Assembly: GCA_031316115.1 (NCBI GenBank)
Contig: JALDRC010000003.1
Location: forward strand, 339,712-403,711
DNA from: Nitrososphaeraceae archaeon
GTDB taxonomy: Archaea > Thermoproteota > Nitrososphaeria > Nitrososphaerales > Nitrososphaeraceae
DNA length: 64,000 bases
Direction of reading: 5' to 3'
In this document: positions 28,242-37,807 of the stretch, piece after piece
Numbering within the stretch: the stretch's first letter is position 1
How the letters are laid out: each line of letters opens with the position of its first letter
Program-made: the position numbers and the translations under genes
The notes under the pieces: generated by a model
The model's input: only the letters and a program-made list of their open reading frames with translations
Told to the model about the DNA's origin: nothing
Databases searched by the model: none

Positions 28242-29324
28242 TTATGGTTTGATTTCATATACGATATTTATAGGAGTATCTACAGCTCTTTTAAAATATG
28301 TAAAACCACTTTTCTTTACAACGTCTCTAATTTTGTCTTCACCTGCTTGCGCACCTAGAGCAGGACCATTAAATGCTAACGAATTAGGTACACATATTAA
28401 TGTTGAGGCAGCATAATATGTCTTCGAAATTGGATTTATATTTTCTTCAAGTTTATTTTGTGCATATGGTTCAACCACCATGCAAACACCATCTTCTTTA
28501 TTGATTACATTTAATACATGAGCCAAAGCACCTTGAGGATCTCCCATATCATGAAGACAGTCAAAGAATGTTATAAAATCATAATTAGTTCCTGGAAATT
28601 CTGTTGCTGATGCTGTTTGGAATTTAACATTATTTAAATTCTCTTGTTTTGCAAGATTATTTGCCTTTTCAACTGATGTTTTATCAAAATCAAATCCTAT
28701 AAAATTGGAGTTTGGAAAAGCTTTTGCCATAAACACAGTACTAAATCCAAACCCACATCCAACGTCTGCCACATTTATTCCATCCTTAAGTCTTTGTAGA
28801 ATTTTTCCATTATCTATTGATGGAATCCATACATCTAATAAGCTTCCTATATATCCAGATTTAAAGAATTCTGCCCATCCTTCAGCCATACAAGGATGGT
28901 GTTCCATCCATGAAAAAGTTTTTTCATTTTTGAACATTTTTACAAATTCTTCCTCGTCTTTAAAATAAGATTTTATTGCCTTAAATGCACCTTGTATGTA
29001 CACAGGGCTATTAGAATTGGATAAGGCTAGAGCATGTTCAGGGGGTAAGTAATATTTTTCTGTGGAAGGGTTATATTCTATATATCCACTTGCTACTTGA
29101 TTTGCTAACCATTCTTTAACCAATCTTGCATTGGTTCCTGTCGTGGTAGCAAGTTGTTGAACATTAAGATATTTGTTTTCTTGAGCCATCGCTTTATATA
29201 AACCGAGTCTTTCTCCTAGAATAACTAGCATAGCCGTAGAGCTAGCAGCTATATCATTTACAGCTTTATTAATAAATTCTTGTAATTTTGTTTTATTAAT
29301 AGAGCTACTTGGTTCTTGATTCAT
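28242..29324 (-). CDS. Class I SAM methyltransferase with N-terminal winged helix
   Basis: A 360-residue protein. The N-terminal ~110 residues form a winged-helix/dimerisation module (LGERLGLYKAMAQENKYLNV...TNARLVKEWLANQVASGYIEY). The methyltransferase domain has NVADVGCGFGFSTVFMAKAF (motif I, about 185-204), FIGFDFDKTSVEKA and YDFITFFDCLHDMGDPQGAL (acceptor-adjacent motif), then GVCMVVEPYAQNK. The layout matches the Rv2258c-like family of small-molecule methyltransferases. The substrate is not predictable. A clear paralogue lies at 31904-32962 in the same orientation, separated by a decayed surface-protein gene; tandem duplication is likely. Confidence 0.88.
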   Translation of the reverse strand: MNQEPSSSINKTKLQEFINKAVNDIAASSTAMLVILGERLGLYKAMAQENKYLNVQQLATTTGTNARLVKEWLANQVASGYIEYNPSTEKYYLPPEHALALSNSNSPVYIQGAFKAIKSYFKDEEEFVKMFKNEKTFSWMEHHPCMAEGWAEFFKSGYIGSLLDVWIPSIDNGKILQRLKDGINVADVGCGFGFSTVFMAKAFPNSNFIGFDFDKTSVEKANNLAKQENLNNVKFQTASATEFPGTNYDFITFFDCLHDMGDPQGALAHVLNVINKEDGVCMVVEPYAQNKLEENINPISKTYYAASTLICVPNSLAFNGPALGAQAGEDKIRDVVKKSGFTYFKRAVDTPINIVYEIKP

Positions 29325-30088
29325 TAGGTATTAGATTAATATGATCGATTTAAGCTTTATTATACTAAGATAATGGACCATAAACATTTTCTTACAAAAC
29401 GATTGATTATTAAAATATATGGTAGATCTATATTCTTTGAAAAATACTAAATTTTGATGTTAAGATTTATTCTTTATAAAATAAATAGTTTTTAAAGATG
29501 AATTTAACATGTTCATAAGGTTAAACTAGAATATATGCAATCCAAGAATAAATATAAGATAAAAACAAATAATTTATTTATCATTATAATCATAAAATCG
29601 CAGTTATCATATCTATTAAATTTTGAAAAATATCTTTGTAATAAAAAATCAAGATTTGTATTCCTATTACGTCAAGTGCTATCTTAACAGATCTACAAAT
29701 CATTATACCGTATAGGATATCGTGAACACCTGTCTCTATCTGTCTGGTGCTAGATGGTTACAATTCTCCGTTCAAAAGTACCAAGTATTTCCATTTTCTT
29801 TTTGTTAGTAGTTGATTTGTTACTACTTTAGGTTTGAATCCTTATCTTATATAGACACCGGTAAAGGTCTTGGAATTGTATATGCAAATACTTGGAATCT
29901 ATATTGGATAATTGAAATGAATAATCCTCTATATTATAGAATCACTTGTGACATTCAAGTTATGATCTTGCATTTTGTAAATTATAGAAAGTAGTATTGC
30001 TAAATTAAGGACTAACTAGAGTATTTTCTTAAGAAAAAATGTTACTTATAGTTACCATATGACTAGGCATTATTTAACTTATGGTTAG
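29325..30088. other. Intergenic, no supported gene
   Basis: One 60-codon open frame exists but has no coding character. A perfect palindrome TTTTCTTAAGAAAA lies at 30024-30037, about 50 bp beyond the decayed surface-protein gene; its role is unknown. Confidence 0.4.
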
Positions 30089-31014
30089 TTAAAACTCTAT
30101 AAAGAGTGCATTCTTCATGTAATTCTTTACAATACATGTTTTGTCTGCGTTGGTTTTTATAGTAGTCATGCTGCAATCATTTCCGTTTTCATCTTCATAT
30201 TCAAAACATATATCAAAATCAAACAATACTTCGTCATTGTTTGACGAGCCACTACCTTTTAGAGATCCACCACCTGCAAATCCATCATTAACACAGCTTA
30301 ATTCTACATCTGCATCTTCAACTAGTTGGTTTATCCCGCTTTGATGTTTGATCTCATTAATAGTATAAATGCCTAGTTCTAGATTTGGAATTGTTGTTCC
30401 CTGCTGTGATCTTGTAATTGGTGGAACCAGTCTGTTCCCCTGATCTAAAACTTCTATATCAAAAAGATTCTCTGGCAATGCCTGACAGAATAATGTATTG
30501 CTTATGGTATGAACATCACAAAATCCATTCTTGAGAATTACTATCCAAATCTTGGCAATTCATACTAATACTGGTTCCTTCATCACAACCAAAGATCTCT
30601 TTCTTTACCGTTAATGAACCTGTTTGTGGTTCTACTTGACCGTTATTATTGATATTTGTACAAGTTACGATATTTCTATTAATATTATTCAATCCATCTC
30701 CATAATAGTTTCCCGACCATTGATCCTGGGAAGATGTGGGATCATTTTCTCCTATCATTCCAGTAGGCATATTCCCTTGTAGAGTCGGAGCAGGATTATC
30801 TACACCATTTATTATCATATTGCTACACTTGTTGTTTTGAATAATTGAGTAATTTCTTGTGGTATTTATCATATGGATCTTCTGTATAGTATTCTTGTTG
30901 TTCAGAGTAGTATGTTTGAGCAAAAGACGTTATAGGAAGAGTTGTAGAAATAGTTATGGCAATTAACACTAGTACCAAAAATAGAGTATTATTTTTGGAT
31001 AGATTCGTATTCAA
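30089..31014 (-). pseudogene. Secreted low-complexity surface protein, two frameshifts
   Basis: Three overlapping minus-strand frames make one broken gene. The first (31014-30823) begins MNTNLSKNNTLFLVLVLIAI, a signal peptide, then a Tyr/Gln-rich SEQQEYYTEDPYDKYHKK. The second (from about 30870 to 30516) has KCSNMIINGVDNPAPTLQG and CTNINNNGQVEPQTGSLTVK. The third (about 30530-30089) has LPENLFDIEVLDQGN and a Cys-containing beta domain ending IVKNYMKNALFIEF. This order (signal, Tyr-rich region, KCNN-like segment, Asn-rich stretch, beta-sandwich) is typical of abundant exported proteins of Nitrososphaerales. Shifts fall near 30860 and 30525. Related remnants lie at 31370-31632 and 51196-51335. 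Confidence 0.75.
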
Positions 31015-31369
31015 TATTAAAACTAATCTTGTAAAATATATCTCATGTACGAATAACTGTTCAATACGTTTTGAATATAATGTATTTGTATACTTTTTTT
31101 AGCAAATAATACTAATTCGATCTTTAGAGGAGATTATTTTTTAGTTTAAAACTACAAAAAAGTAAAAGAATAAAAAAATAGATAATATTATGCATAAAGT
31201 CTATGAAAAGTATTTTGGATTTCAAATTCATTGTCATACTTTAAAATTATGTATAATCAGACAATGGATTAGGTGAAGATGTAGTAAAATCTGATTTTAT
31301 GGAATCGGATTTCTTTTAATGATTAAAATTGAAATTCAGATATATATTCTGTAGATTCGTATCAAAGTT
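31015..31369. other. Upstream region conserved with 51321-51410
   Basis: 31015-31080 aligns with the region upstream of the relic at 51196-51335, sharing GTACGAATAACT and TTTTGAATAT in the same order. It is therefore probably a duplicated promoter and leader of the surface-protein family. The rest shows no gene. Confidence 0.5.
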
Positions 31370-31632
31370 GATTCTGTCAAACAATCCATTTCTATCATCA
31401 TTTTGTCCATTATTTCCATGAAGTTGTTGTGCTTCTACGTCTTTTGTCATCCCTTTGGGATATTGTTTATGTATATTCCATTTATATTGAGGTTAAAAAT
31501 AACACATTTAATTTCTTGGATAATCGTACATGGTTCTGCTAGTGAGTTAGAAATAGACATTGATATTGTTCCTGCTTAGAGTACTACTGCTAACAAGAAC
31601 ATTGATCCTAATTTGGCTTTTGTAGTCATTAA
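31370..31632 (-). pseudogene. Surface-protein signal-peptide relic
   Basis: The minus strand from 31632 reads MTTKAKLGSMFLLAVVL, then a TAG and AGTISMSIS, which is a classic signal peptide of the exported thaumarchaeal surface proteins with a stop in the hydrophobic core. Downstream, fragments such as LHGNNGQNDDRNG (about 31380-31430) recall the Asn-rich region. No continuous frame survives. Confidence 0.55.
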
Positions 31633-31903
31633 TCTTTTAATTTTTATAAAATATATTACACGAGCAACATTGTATATTTCATGGCCATAGTTCAGGATTA
31701 TGATATTTTAAGTAATTGGAAAATATCAGATAGTTAGAAGGTTATTTTATAATAAATATAGATATTTTGAATAGTTACAAAACCAATTAATCTATTTTAT
31801 AAAATTATAAAATTGTAAACAAACTATTTTTTATTTATTTTATATTTTTTTAGTTAATTAAAAAGATAATTATCCAAATCAATTTTTAAGTACAAGTTTT
31901 CTG

Positions 31904-32962
31904 TTATGGTGACAACATGTAGAATCTCCATATAAAATGATCTATTGGTAAGATATCAATTTTGGAAAATCCTGCTTCTTTTGCATATCTTTTAAATGTT
32001 GAAGGAGTCATAGCTGCTCCGGTAGCAGCAGAATTTGAATAAGCCATTGATTGTGGAAGGCAAAGTAATACACTAAAATTATAATAAAGTTTACCTGCAA
32101 AGTCATTTTTTTCCTCGAGTTTTTCGTTCATTTTGACATCTGCAACTAATACAACACCTCGAGAAGATAACATTTCTTTGATTTTTCTTAGCGATTCTAT
32201 TGGATACGGCATATCATGAATCGATTCAAAAGTCATTACTAAATCATATTTACCATCAATTACAAAATTTTCAATTGTGAGTGGATATAATGATATTCTA
32301 TCAGATAAATCAGCTTCAGAAATATTTCGACTGGCATTTTCTATTGAATTATTATCTGGATCAACACCGTCTATCTTAACTAGAGGAAAATTTTTAGCTA
32401 TTGAAATGCTCGCCCATCCATCTCCGCATCCTACATCGAGGACATGTCCTCCCTCTGACTGAAGTTTTTCTTGTAGATCTGGAATAGAAGCTATCCATTT
32501 TACAACATCGTTTTCAAACATTGGTCTATTTCCTTCTCCTTGTGCGACTATCAGATTGGAACCATAATCAGAATATGGAACACCTTCACCTGTTTGGAAT
32601 GCCTTTATCAGCTTATTTATAACTGAGGCGAAACTAGGAATCCAATAAACGAATGGAATTGTATATGCGATATTAGTTTGATCGCAAAATACTACTGCAT
32701 GTTCTTCTGGGAGAGTAAATCTATTTGTTGGAGGATCATATTCTAAATAACCATTAACTGTCATGCACTCTAACCATTCCCTCAAATAACGCTCAGAATA
32801 GTTAGTCCGGTTTGCCAATTCTTCAGGAGTAACAGGACCATTTTCATGTAATGATTTAAATAAATTTAGTTTGTGCCCTAGGTATAATACAAGACACATC
32901 ATGGCTGAATTCGTTTCAGTAAGAATCCGTTCTGAGATCTGATTGATTTTATCTTGATCCAT
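31904..32962 (-). CDS. Class I SAM methyltransferase with N-terminal winged helix (paralogue)
   Basis: A 352-residue relative of the protein at 28242-29324. The winged-helix part reads LGHKLNLFKSLHENGPVTPE, then RYLREWLECMTVNGYLEYDP. The catalytic domain has HVLDVGCGDGWASISIAKNF (motif I), KIDGVDPDNNSIENA, DLVMTFESIHDMPYPIESLR and GVVLVADVKMNEK. The D-x-x-x-H pattern ESIHDMPYP matches FDCLHDMGDP in the paralogue, so the active site is probably similar. The C-terminus (AATGAAMTPSTFKRYAKEAG) is likewise aligned. Both are cytoplasmic, with unknown small-molecule acceptors. It has its own upstream region and does not share an operon with the paralogue. Confidence 0.88.
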   Translation of the reverse strand: MDQDKINQISERILTETNSAMMCLVLYLGHKLNLFKSLHENGPVTPEELANRTNYSERYLREWLECMTVNGYLEYDPPTNRFTLPEEHAVVFCDQTNIAYTIPFVYWIPSFASVINKLIKAFQTGEGVPYSDYGSNLIVAQGEGNRPMFENDVVKWIASIPDLQEKLQSEGGHVLDVGCGDGWASISIAKNFPLVKIDGVDPDNNSIENASRNISEADLSDRISLYPLTIENFVIDGKYDLVMTFESIHDMPYPIESLRKIKEMLSSRGVVLVADVKMNEKLEEKNDFAGKLYYNFSVLLCLPQSMAYSNSAATGAAMTPSTFKRYAKEAGFSKIDILPIDHFIWRFYMLSP

Positions 32963-33489
32963 TTAAAATTCCTATTTGATAACAAGGAAATAAATGTATT
33001 ATTATCTATTTCTGTTAGACAATAACACCTGAATTATTAAAATATATACATGAGATAACTGCACTATAATGATAAATGATTTAATTTAAGGATCTCTTGA
33101 CAATCAAGAATATTTATCCTAAATATAATCAAGAATTAAAACGATAATATTTTTTATTATATACATTTGTTATTGCTACTAATACATCATGGAGTGCCTG
33201 AGTTTTGAATAAAGTTATTATTTTGATAGATATAATATATATCTATTTATGTTTCAAAGTTTATTAAAATAATAATTTAGTAAATAATATATCCAAACCA
33301 AATCTATACGATATAAACACAGGATTTATTTTGTGTAATGTAAATACCAACTATTTATTATGAGATAATACAAATAAACCTATAAACATTGTGTTCTAAA
33401 TGGTAATTCTAAATATGTCATATTTTCGCAGATCTGCTAATTCTTAAGTCTTTTCATGACGAGGAAAAATGTTTATGATATTGGTTTTA
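32963..33489. other. Intergenic, no gene seen
   Basis: AT-rich promoter side of the methyltransferase gene. No ORF recognised; a structured inverted-repeat block begins at 33490. Confidence 0.4.
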
Positions 33490-33555
33490 GTGGTTCTGAT
33501 GTATCAATGACCAACTAACGGTCTTACCATTGAGACAGACTGTATTGGTAACCAC
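33490..33555. repeat. Nested inverted repeats, possible structured RNA or cruciform
   Basis: GTGGTT (33490) pairs with AACCAC (33550). Inside, TCAATG (33504) pairs with CATTGA (33528), and inside that GACC with GGTC around AACTAAC. The nested order could form a long imperfect hairpin on either strand. The block is GC-richer than its surroundings. A tRNA was considered and rejected because no anticodon or T-arm fits. Confidence 0.4.
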
Positions 33556-33822
33556 CTCTTGATTTAAAAATATAGATCGTTATACTTCAAATAAAATATT
33601 GATTGAAAGAAAAAAGATATAATTAAAAAGAAAACCAAAGTTTTCTGATCAATATCAATCTTATAATGACAACATCGAAACTCATTTACATGATCTATAG
33701 ATTTAGATATAACAAAATATTTATTTTGAGGATTCAGAAAACAGTATAATTCTTTTCAGAATATGGAATGACAAACCTAAAATTCGCATATCCTCAGTTT
33801 TGATATTATTTCTTATTACTTA

Positions 33823-34263
33823 CTACTTTTTATCTATTAAATCATCAGAGTTTTTTTTAAAAAGTTGATTGTATAAATATAAATATTCATCTTGTTTTCT
33901 TTCAATTTCCAATAATTTATTCATGACTTCTTTTTTAAAAAAAATTAGATTTTCTTTTTCTTTTTTTCTTTCAATACCCTCAATTTTATTCTTATAATAG
34001 TTATTTGTAATAGTTGCTAACAAAATAGCGATAATTGAAATTCCAAAACCCATATACAACATAGCTACTGCTCTTCCTATGTTTGTGACCGGAACAATGT
34101 CTCCATATCCTACAGTAGTAACAGTAGCAATGCACCATCATAAGGCATCTTCTAAAGATTTGATCTGAGAATCTGGGTGTTTGTGCTCTAGAGAAAACAT
34201 CAAAAAAGTTCCCACCAGTATTATTGTTACAGACATCAAAACTAGTTTCACTATTACATTCAT
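33823..34263 (-). pseudogene. Two-TM potassium channel, one in-frame TGA
   Basis: A 147-codon frame starts at ATG 34263 (MNVIVKLVLMSVTIILVGTF, first membrane helix). It continues with FSLEHKHPDSQIKSLEDAL, then TGA at 34140-34138, then WCIATVTTVGYGDIVPVTNI with the K+ selectivity filter TVGYGD. The second helix is AMLYMGFGISIIAILLATIT, followed by a charged coiled-coil tail (KKEVMNKLLEIERKQDEYLY). Everything is in one frame except the TGA, which sits where channels of this type usually have Trp (DALWW). The gene would make a small KcsA/MthK-pore-like channel. It was probably inactivated by one TGG-to-TGA change. Confidence 0.75.
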
Positions 34264-34803
34264 ATATATGAAATCTATTGGGGATATTTGTTAAGTTTGC
34301 TATTTTATATGTCAATGAACAACGATAATATCTTGTATCTTTATTCATTTTAAGAATTAGTTATTTTAATGCAATAAAGATAGAGCATGATTAATGACAA
34401 AAAATTACTGGTTTGATTTTTGGTATATTATTAAGAATTTTCTTTTTACAGTAATTATGGCTATAATATAGAATTCTATTTTCCAAAAATGAGCCATTTA
34501 AAATTAAATTATTTTTCAGAACAATCATGTTTAGAACTATAAATATAATGTAAAAAATTTGATTATTATGTTAATAAGATATGATGACTGAGAGAAGGTT
34601 TTATAATTTAGTATAATTATATTCCAGTTTATCTCAATATTTTAGAAAGCTATCATAATTTAAAAATTTATAATTGTAATAACCAATCCAAAAACTAAGA
34701 AAAGCAATATAGATTGAGTGTTAAGTATTGGTAAGTATTTGTAATTAGAAGATTTCAGATTTTTCTTAAAAAAAATTGATTTTAAAAAAATGAATATATT
34801 TTT
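34264..34803. other. Intergenic, no gene seen
   Basis: AT-rich spacer upstream of the channel gene and downstream of the zinc-finger microprotein, both on the minus strand. Nothing recognised. Confidence 0.4.
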
Positions 34804-34911
34804 TTAATCGTGTTTTTCTTCATAATGTGTGATATAGTCTTCATCGCTACTAAATGTCTGGTTGCATTTGCTACACAAAACTGGTTCACCAGTGGTATCA
34901 GTTTCCCACAT
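34804..34911 (-). CDS. C2H2 zinc-finger microprotein, 35 aa
   Basis: ATG 34911 to TAA 34804. After MWETDTTGEPV the protein reads LCSKCNQTFSSDEDYITHYE and ends EKHD. The spacing Cys-x2-Cys-x12-His-x4-His, with Phe at the conserved core position, is a complete classical C2H2 finger. Nearly the whole protein is the finger, so it may bind DNA/RNA or a protein partner as a single module. Single-finger miniproteins are known in archaea but are easily missed because of their length. An AT-rich promoter-like sequence precedes it. The finger assignment is strong; the role is unknown. Confidence 0.8.
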   Translation of the reverse strand: MWETDTTGEPVLCSKCNQTFSSDEDYITHYEEKHD

Positions 34912-35101
34912 ATTTGATGTTTGTTAAACAAAATATTTAAGTATTAAAAAATTAATATTTTTATTCTTAACATATTATATAGGCTTAATTTCATCGCTAT
35001 TATAATTTTATAATCTAAAATTACTAGACTAGATCTTTTTTAATATTGTATAAAATGAATCATAATTCTATTTTGTTACAAATCTAGAAGTATATGATGC
35101 A

Positions 35102-35644
35102 TTATTTATTTCTCTTTATTATTTTTTCGTAAAATTTATCAATAAATTGTTCAAGTTCTACATTTGTATTTAGTTTATTTTTCCTTAGATAATAATTAAG
35201 TTCCTCTACTGCTGCATGATGATCTATGCCTATATTTTGTGCCAATTGTAGTGAAATCGATGATAATAATAATTTACGTAACATAATATCACTACCATAA
35301 TTCAAGAGATCTGTAGATAATTCTTCTAAAAAACTTTTAAAATTTAAATCTATATATCGATCTTTACCCATTCTAGTTTTTAATGAAAAAGTTACCCCAC
35401 AGATTCTTTGTTTCATATGAATAGTTTCGACTATTTCAATAAATTTATCATTTAGGTTTGATTCAGACTCTAGAAGTTCTGATAGTAACTCTGAAGCATA
35501 TTGTTCACTAATTCCCATTTTATTTGCCATAGTAAACATTACATGACATGCTACACACCCATTTTCTTTGATTTTAGTAGTATCGATATTTATTTGACAT
35601 AGTTCTTCATATAGTATCCTTTTAGCTATTTCTATTTGAGACAC
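35102..35644 (-). CDS. Hypothetical all-helical protein with a CxxCH motif
   Basis: A 180-residue predicted soluble helical protein. KENGCVACHVMFTMANKMG contains Cys-x2-Cys-His at about residues 30-34, the heme c attachment pattern. There is no signal peptide, so covalent heme is unlikely unless it is exported by other means, and the cysteines may instead bind a metal. Later segments ISEQYASELLSELLESESNL and IGIDHHAAVEELNYYLRKNK look like two related helical repeats (IGIxxxxAxEELxxxL). No family recognised. The GTG at 35644 gives the listed start. Confidence 0.65.
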   Translation of the reverse strand: MSQIEIAKRILYEELCQINIDTTKIKENGCVACHVMFTMANKMGISEQYASELLSELLESESNLNDKFIEIVETIHMKQRICGVTFSLKTRMGKDRYIDLNFKSFLEELSTDLLNYGSDIMLRKLLLSSISLQLAQNIGIDHHAAVEELNYYLRKNKLNTNVELEQFIDKFYEKIIKRNK

Positions 35645-36152
35645 GATTTTCTATTATAAAAATGATAAATAAATATTTAATAATTTTAAGGAATAGATAA
35701 TCGAAATATCCATCATATATGAGTTGAATGTTACCGATTTACAACAAATCTATAGATATAACATGCTATTTGAATATTGATATTAAATTTATCCTTATGT
35801 TCAAATAGTTTAATATGGTATATGTTTTTGTTTTTTTACAACGTAAATAGTGTTTTGAATAATTTTAAGGGCAGAAAATGAATAAATCGACAAATTACTA
35901 ATGAATGAGTTTTTTAAATGCATGTTAGATCAGATTTTGAATCGAGTAAATACCTAATTGATATTATTTGTGTATATTTTAATTTACCAAAAATTAGTTT
36001 TACTTGAACAAATATTAATTAATCATGCTACATTTTAACTGGACTTGGTTACAATATCAAGGTTAGCGCAGTTTCTATTTTTTTTCATATTAAATTGTCT
36101 TGATAGTAAATGTTCTCCTAATAAAGATGTTAATGATCAAAATATAACTTAA
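35645..36152. other. Intergenic, no gene seen
   Basis: AT-rich; holds the promoter of the leftward helical-protein gene. No repeat or RNA gene recognised. Confidence 0.4.
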
Positions 36153-36783
36153 GTGATCCATCTCTATACTGTATTATTTATTATTTCATTCTGCTCTTCA
36201 TATTCAGTCTTTTTAATCATATTTACATGTTCATTTTTTGATTTACACTTTTTAGTTTCATCACTTGGATTCTTTCTAATAGATGTTATAGATTTGATAA
36301 TTAATTTGTTCAGTAGATTGAAATTATTTTTACTATTATATTTCTTTATCGATATATTCTTCAATTTTATAAATTTAGGAAATCCCATACAATTGGTACA
36401 AATTTTTTAGTCCCATGAGCAGGACCCTAAGTTAATGAAATTTATATTATTATTTCAGGTACTAATTTTATGTTAGTTGTATTAAATAATGATATCTGGA
36501 TTTATGTGAATGCGATTATTTTTGCAATTGGGAATAGGCTTGTTTAATCCTCTTTTATGTATAGAGTTTCAAAAATTTCTAGTAATATATCAAGTATTTA
36601 TACACGGAGTTTATAGTATTTTTGGTAGTATAGCAGGTATTATTGAACTAATAAAAGATGGAATTTTCTATAATTTGGAGGATTTGCATTTCTAATTAGT
36701 GCTGGAATCATATTCATATTATTTCTCTTATTATTTAAATTATTTAAAATGAAGAAATCGAGTTTAGTGAATCATCATTGATA
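36153..36783 (+). pseudogene. Probable decayed multi-pass membrane protein
   Basis: Successive plus-strand frames are all strongly hydrophobic. 36153-36410 has SSLGFFLIDVIDLIINLF and several more helices; near 36470 another frame gives LNNDIWIYVNAIIFAIGN; 36510-36695 gives VFIHGVYSIFGSIAGIIELI; and 36684-36783 gives FAFLISAGIIFILFLLLFKL. They read as one membrane protein broken by frameshifts and stops. The antisense ORF 36164-36388 is Lys/Asn-rich and could instead be the real gene in the left third. Confidence is low. Confidence 0.35.
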
Positions 36784-36920
36784 ATTTATATCTAAAGTTT
36801 TTTTTATTCAATCCATAACTAATCTGTGAATAGAAAATCCACAATTAAATAACACTTGTTAACAGAGTATCAAAATAATAAAAGAGATGCCTACTAGATT
36901 TCATAATCAAGTTAATCACA

Positions 36921-37223
36921 TCAATTTTTTATGACTATTATTTTTCTTACTCCAACTTTATCAACAATATAGTAATCGTCAACTATTTGAATAATATCTC
37001 CAAGATTTATTTTATTATGAGGTTTCTTTTCTCTGAGAGGTATTCCAAAAGGCTTTTCTTCCTCTTTAAATTTAAGCCAAATTCTGCCTGGATTTAAGAT
37101 GTTTTTAAATTCGGATTCCCATACTAAAACATATAGAGTAAAAAATGCTTGATTGCTAATTTTATTATTTTTAATTATCAACTCTACTTCATGTTCTTTA
37201 AAGAAAAACACCTTTACTTTCAT
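36921..37223 (-). CDS. Hypothetical protein, 100 aa, beta-rich
   Basis: Reads MKVKVFFFKEHEVELIIKNN, then TLYVLVWESEFKNILNPGRI, KPFGIPLREKKPHNKINLGD and IIQIVDDYYIVDKVGVRKII. The pattern of short strands with Gly/Pro turns suggests a small barrel (SH3- or OB-like), and NLGDIIQIVDDYYIVDKVG resembles an OB/KOW-type strand pair. No family is recognised. Its sequence is clearly non-random and the ATG start has an AT-rich leader. Isolated gene with no operon partner. Confidence 0.55.
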   Translation of the reverse strand: MKVKVFFFKEHEVELIIKNNKISNQAFFTLYVLVWESEFKNILNPGRIWLKFKEEEKPFGIPLREKKPHNKINLGDIIQIVDDYYIVDKVGVRKIIVIKN

Positions 37224-37441
37224 GATTAATTTATAGCTATTTTTAATATTTATTGATTATATATTAGTAAATGATTTGATGATACGAAAATATTAGTTTA
37301 ATTCTTTATTTTTTTGAATTGTTTAAATCTGAACTGATCAGCAGTATAATATTTCATTTCGTTTCGTGGTTTTTATGAAATAATAATTAATTAATTTGAT
37401 AAAGAAATTTTATAACAACTGCTTTTAACATGAGTGTGTGT
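37224..37441. other. Intergenic, no gene seen
   Basis: Short AT-rich spacer; nothing recognised. Confidence 0.35.
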
Positions 37442-37647
37442 TTACTTAATATTTTTCCCAGCTAGAAGATCGTAGATCAAAAAAGATATTTGGTCACAAC
37501 TTGTAATAATAATTCCAATTCCGCATAATAAACTAATAATATTACTGTAATCATCAAGGATGATGAGTCCATCTTCTATCATAAATAAAGTTAAATTAGC
37601 AACAAATAAAAGAAATTCAGTAAAACAAACAAAAGATTGAATTTTTA
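37442..37647 (-). pseudogene. Membrane protein truncated at an IS6 end
   Basis: A minus-strand frame without its 5' end reads FVCFTEFLLFVANLTLFMIE, then DGLIILDDYSNIISLLCGIG, IIITSCDQ and ends LAGKNIK at TAA 37442. It has two hydrophobic helices and normal codon flow. Upstream it runs straight into an IS6-like terminal repeat at 37648, so the insertion probably removed the N-terminal part. Family unknown; about 67 codons remain. Confidence 0.45.
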
Positions 37648-37690
37648 GCCTATGTTAACTTAAGAGCAGAGTAGCGAATAATCTTTATGT
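37648..37690. mobile_element. Solo IS6 terminal repeat
   Basis: GCCTATGTTAACTTAAG at 37648-37664 differs at few positions from the IS6 terminal repeat GGCTGTGTTAACTTAAG used by the copies here, and is followed by AGCAGAGTAGC like the subterminal AGCAGTAAAAGC. Only this end remains. It abuts a truncated membrane-protein gene and is 550 bp from a full copy at 38240. Confidence 0.5.
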
Positions 37691-37807
37691 GTATATTTTG
37701 TTCTATGAACAATTTTGATAGTTATTTTCAATTTAATTATCCATATTTCATAATTTTAGAGCCTTACGAACAAAAACTAAATTTTAGTAAATTGCATATT
37801 TGACATT
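37691..37807. other. Short intergenic spacer
   Basis: Lies between the solo IS6 end and the small metallopeptidase-like gene; nothing recognised. Confidence 0.3.

Noticed and set aside
29812..29994. 60-codon plus-strand ORF
   Set aside because: No start context, no coding-like composition, no continuation; a chance frame.
33490..33555. Possible tRNA (minus strand has a CTCAATGGTAAGAC-like D-arm)
   Set aside because: No T-arm consensus, no consistent anticodon stem and only 66 bp; kept as an inverted-repeat block only.
34001..34348. 115-codon minus-strand ORF overlapping the K+ channel
   Set aside because: Wrong frame of the channel gene; its translation is Cys/His-rich noise, whereas the overlapping frame has TVGYGD.
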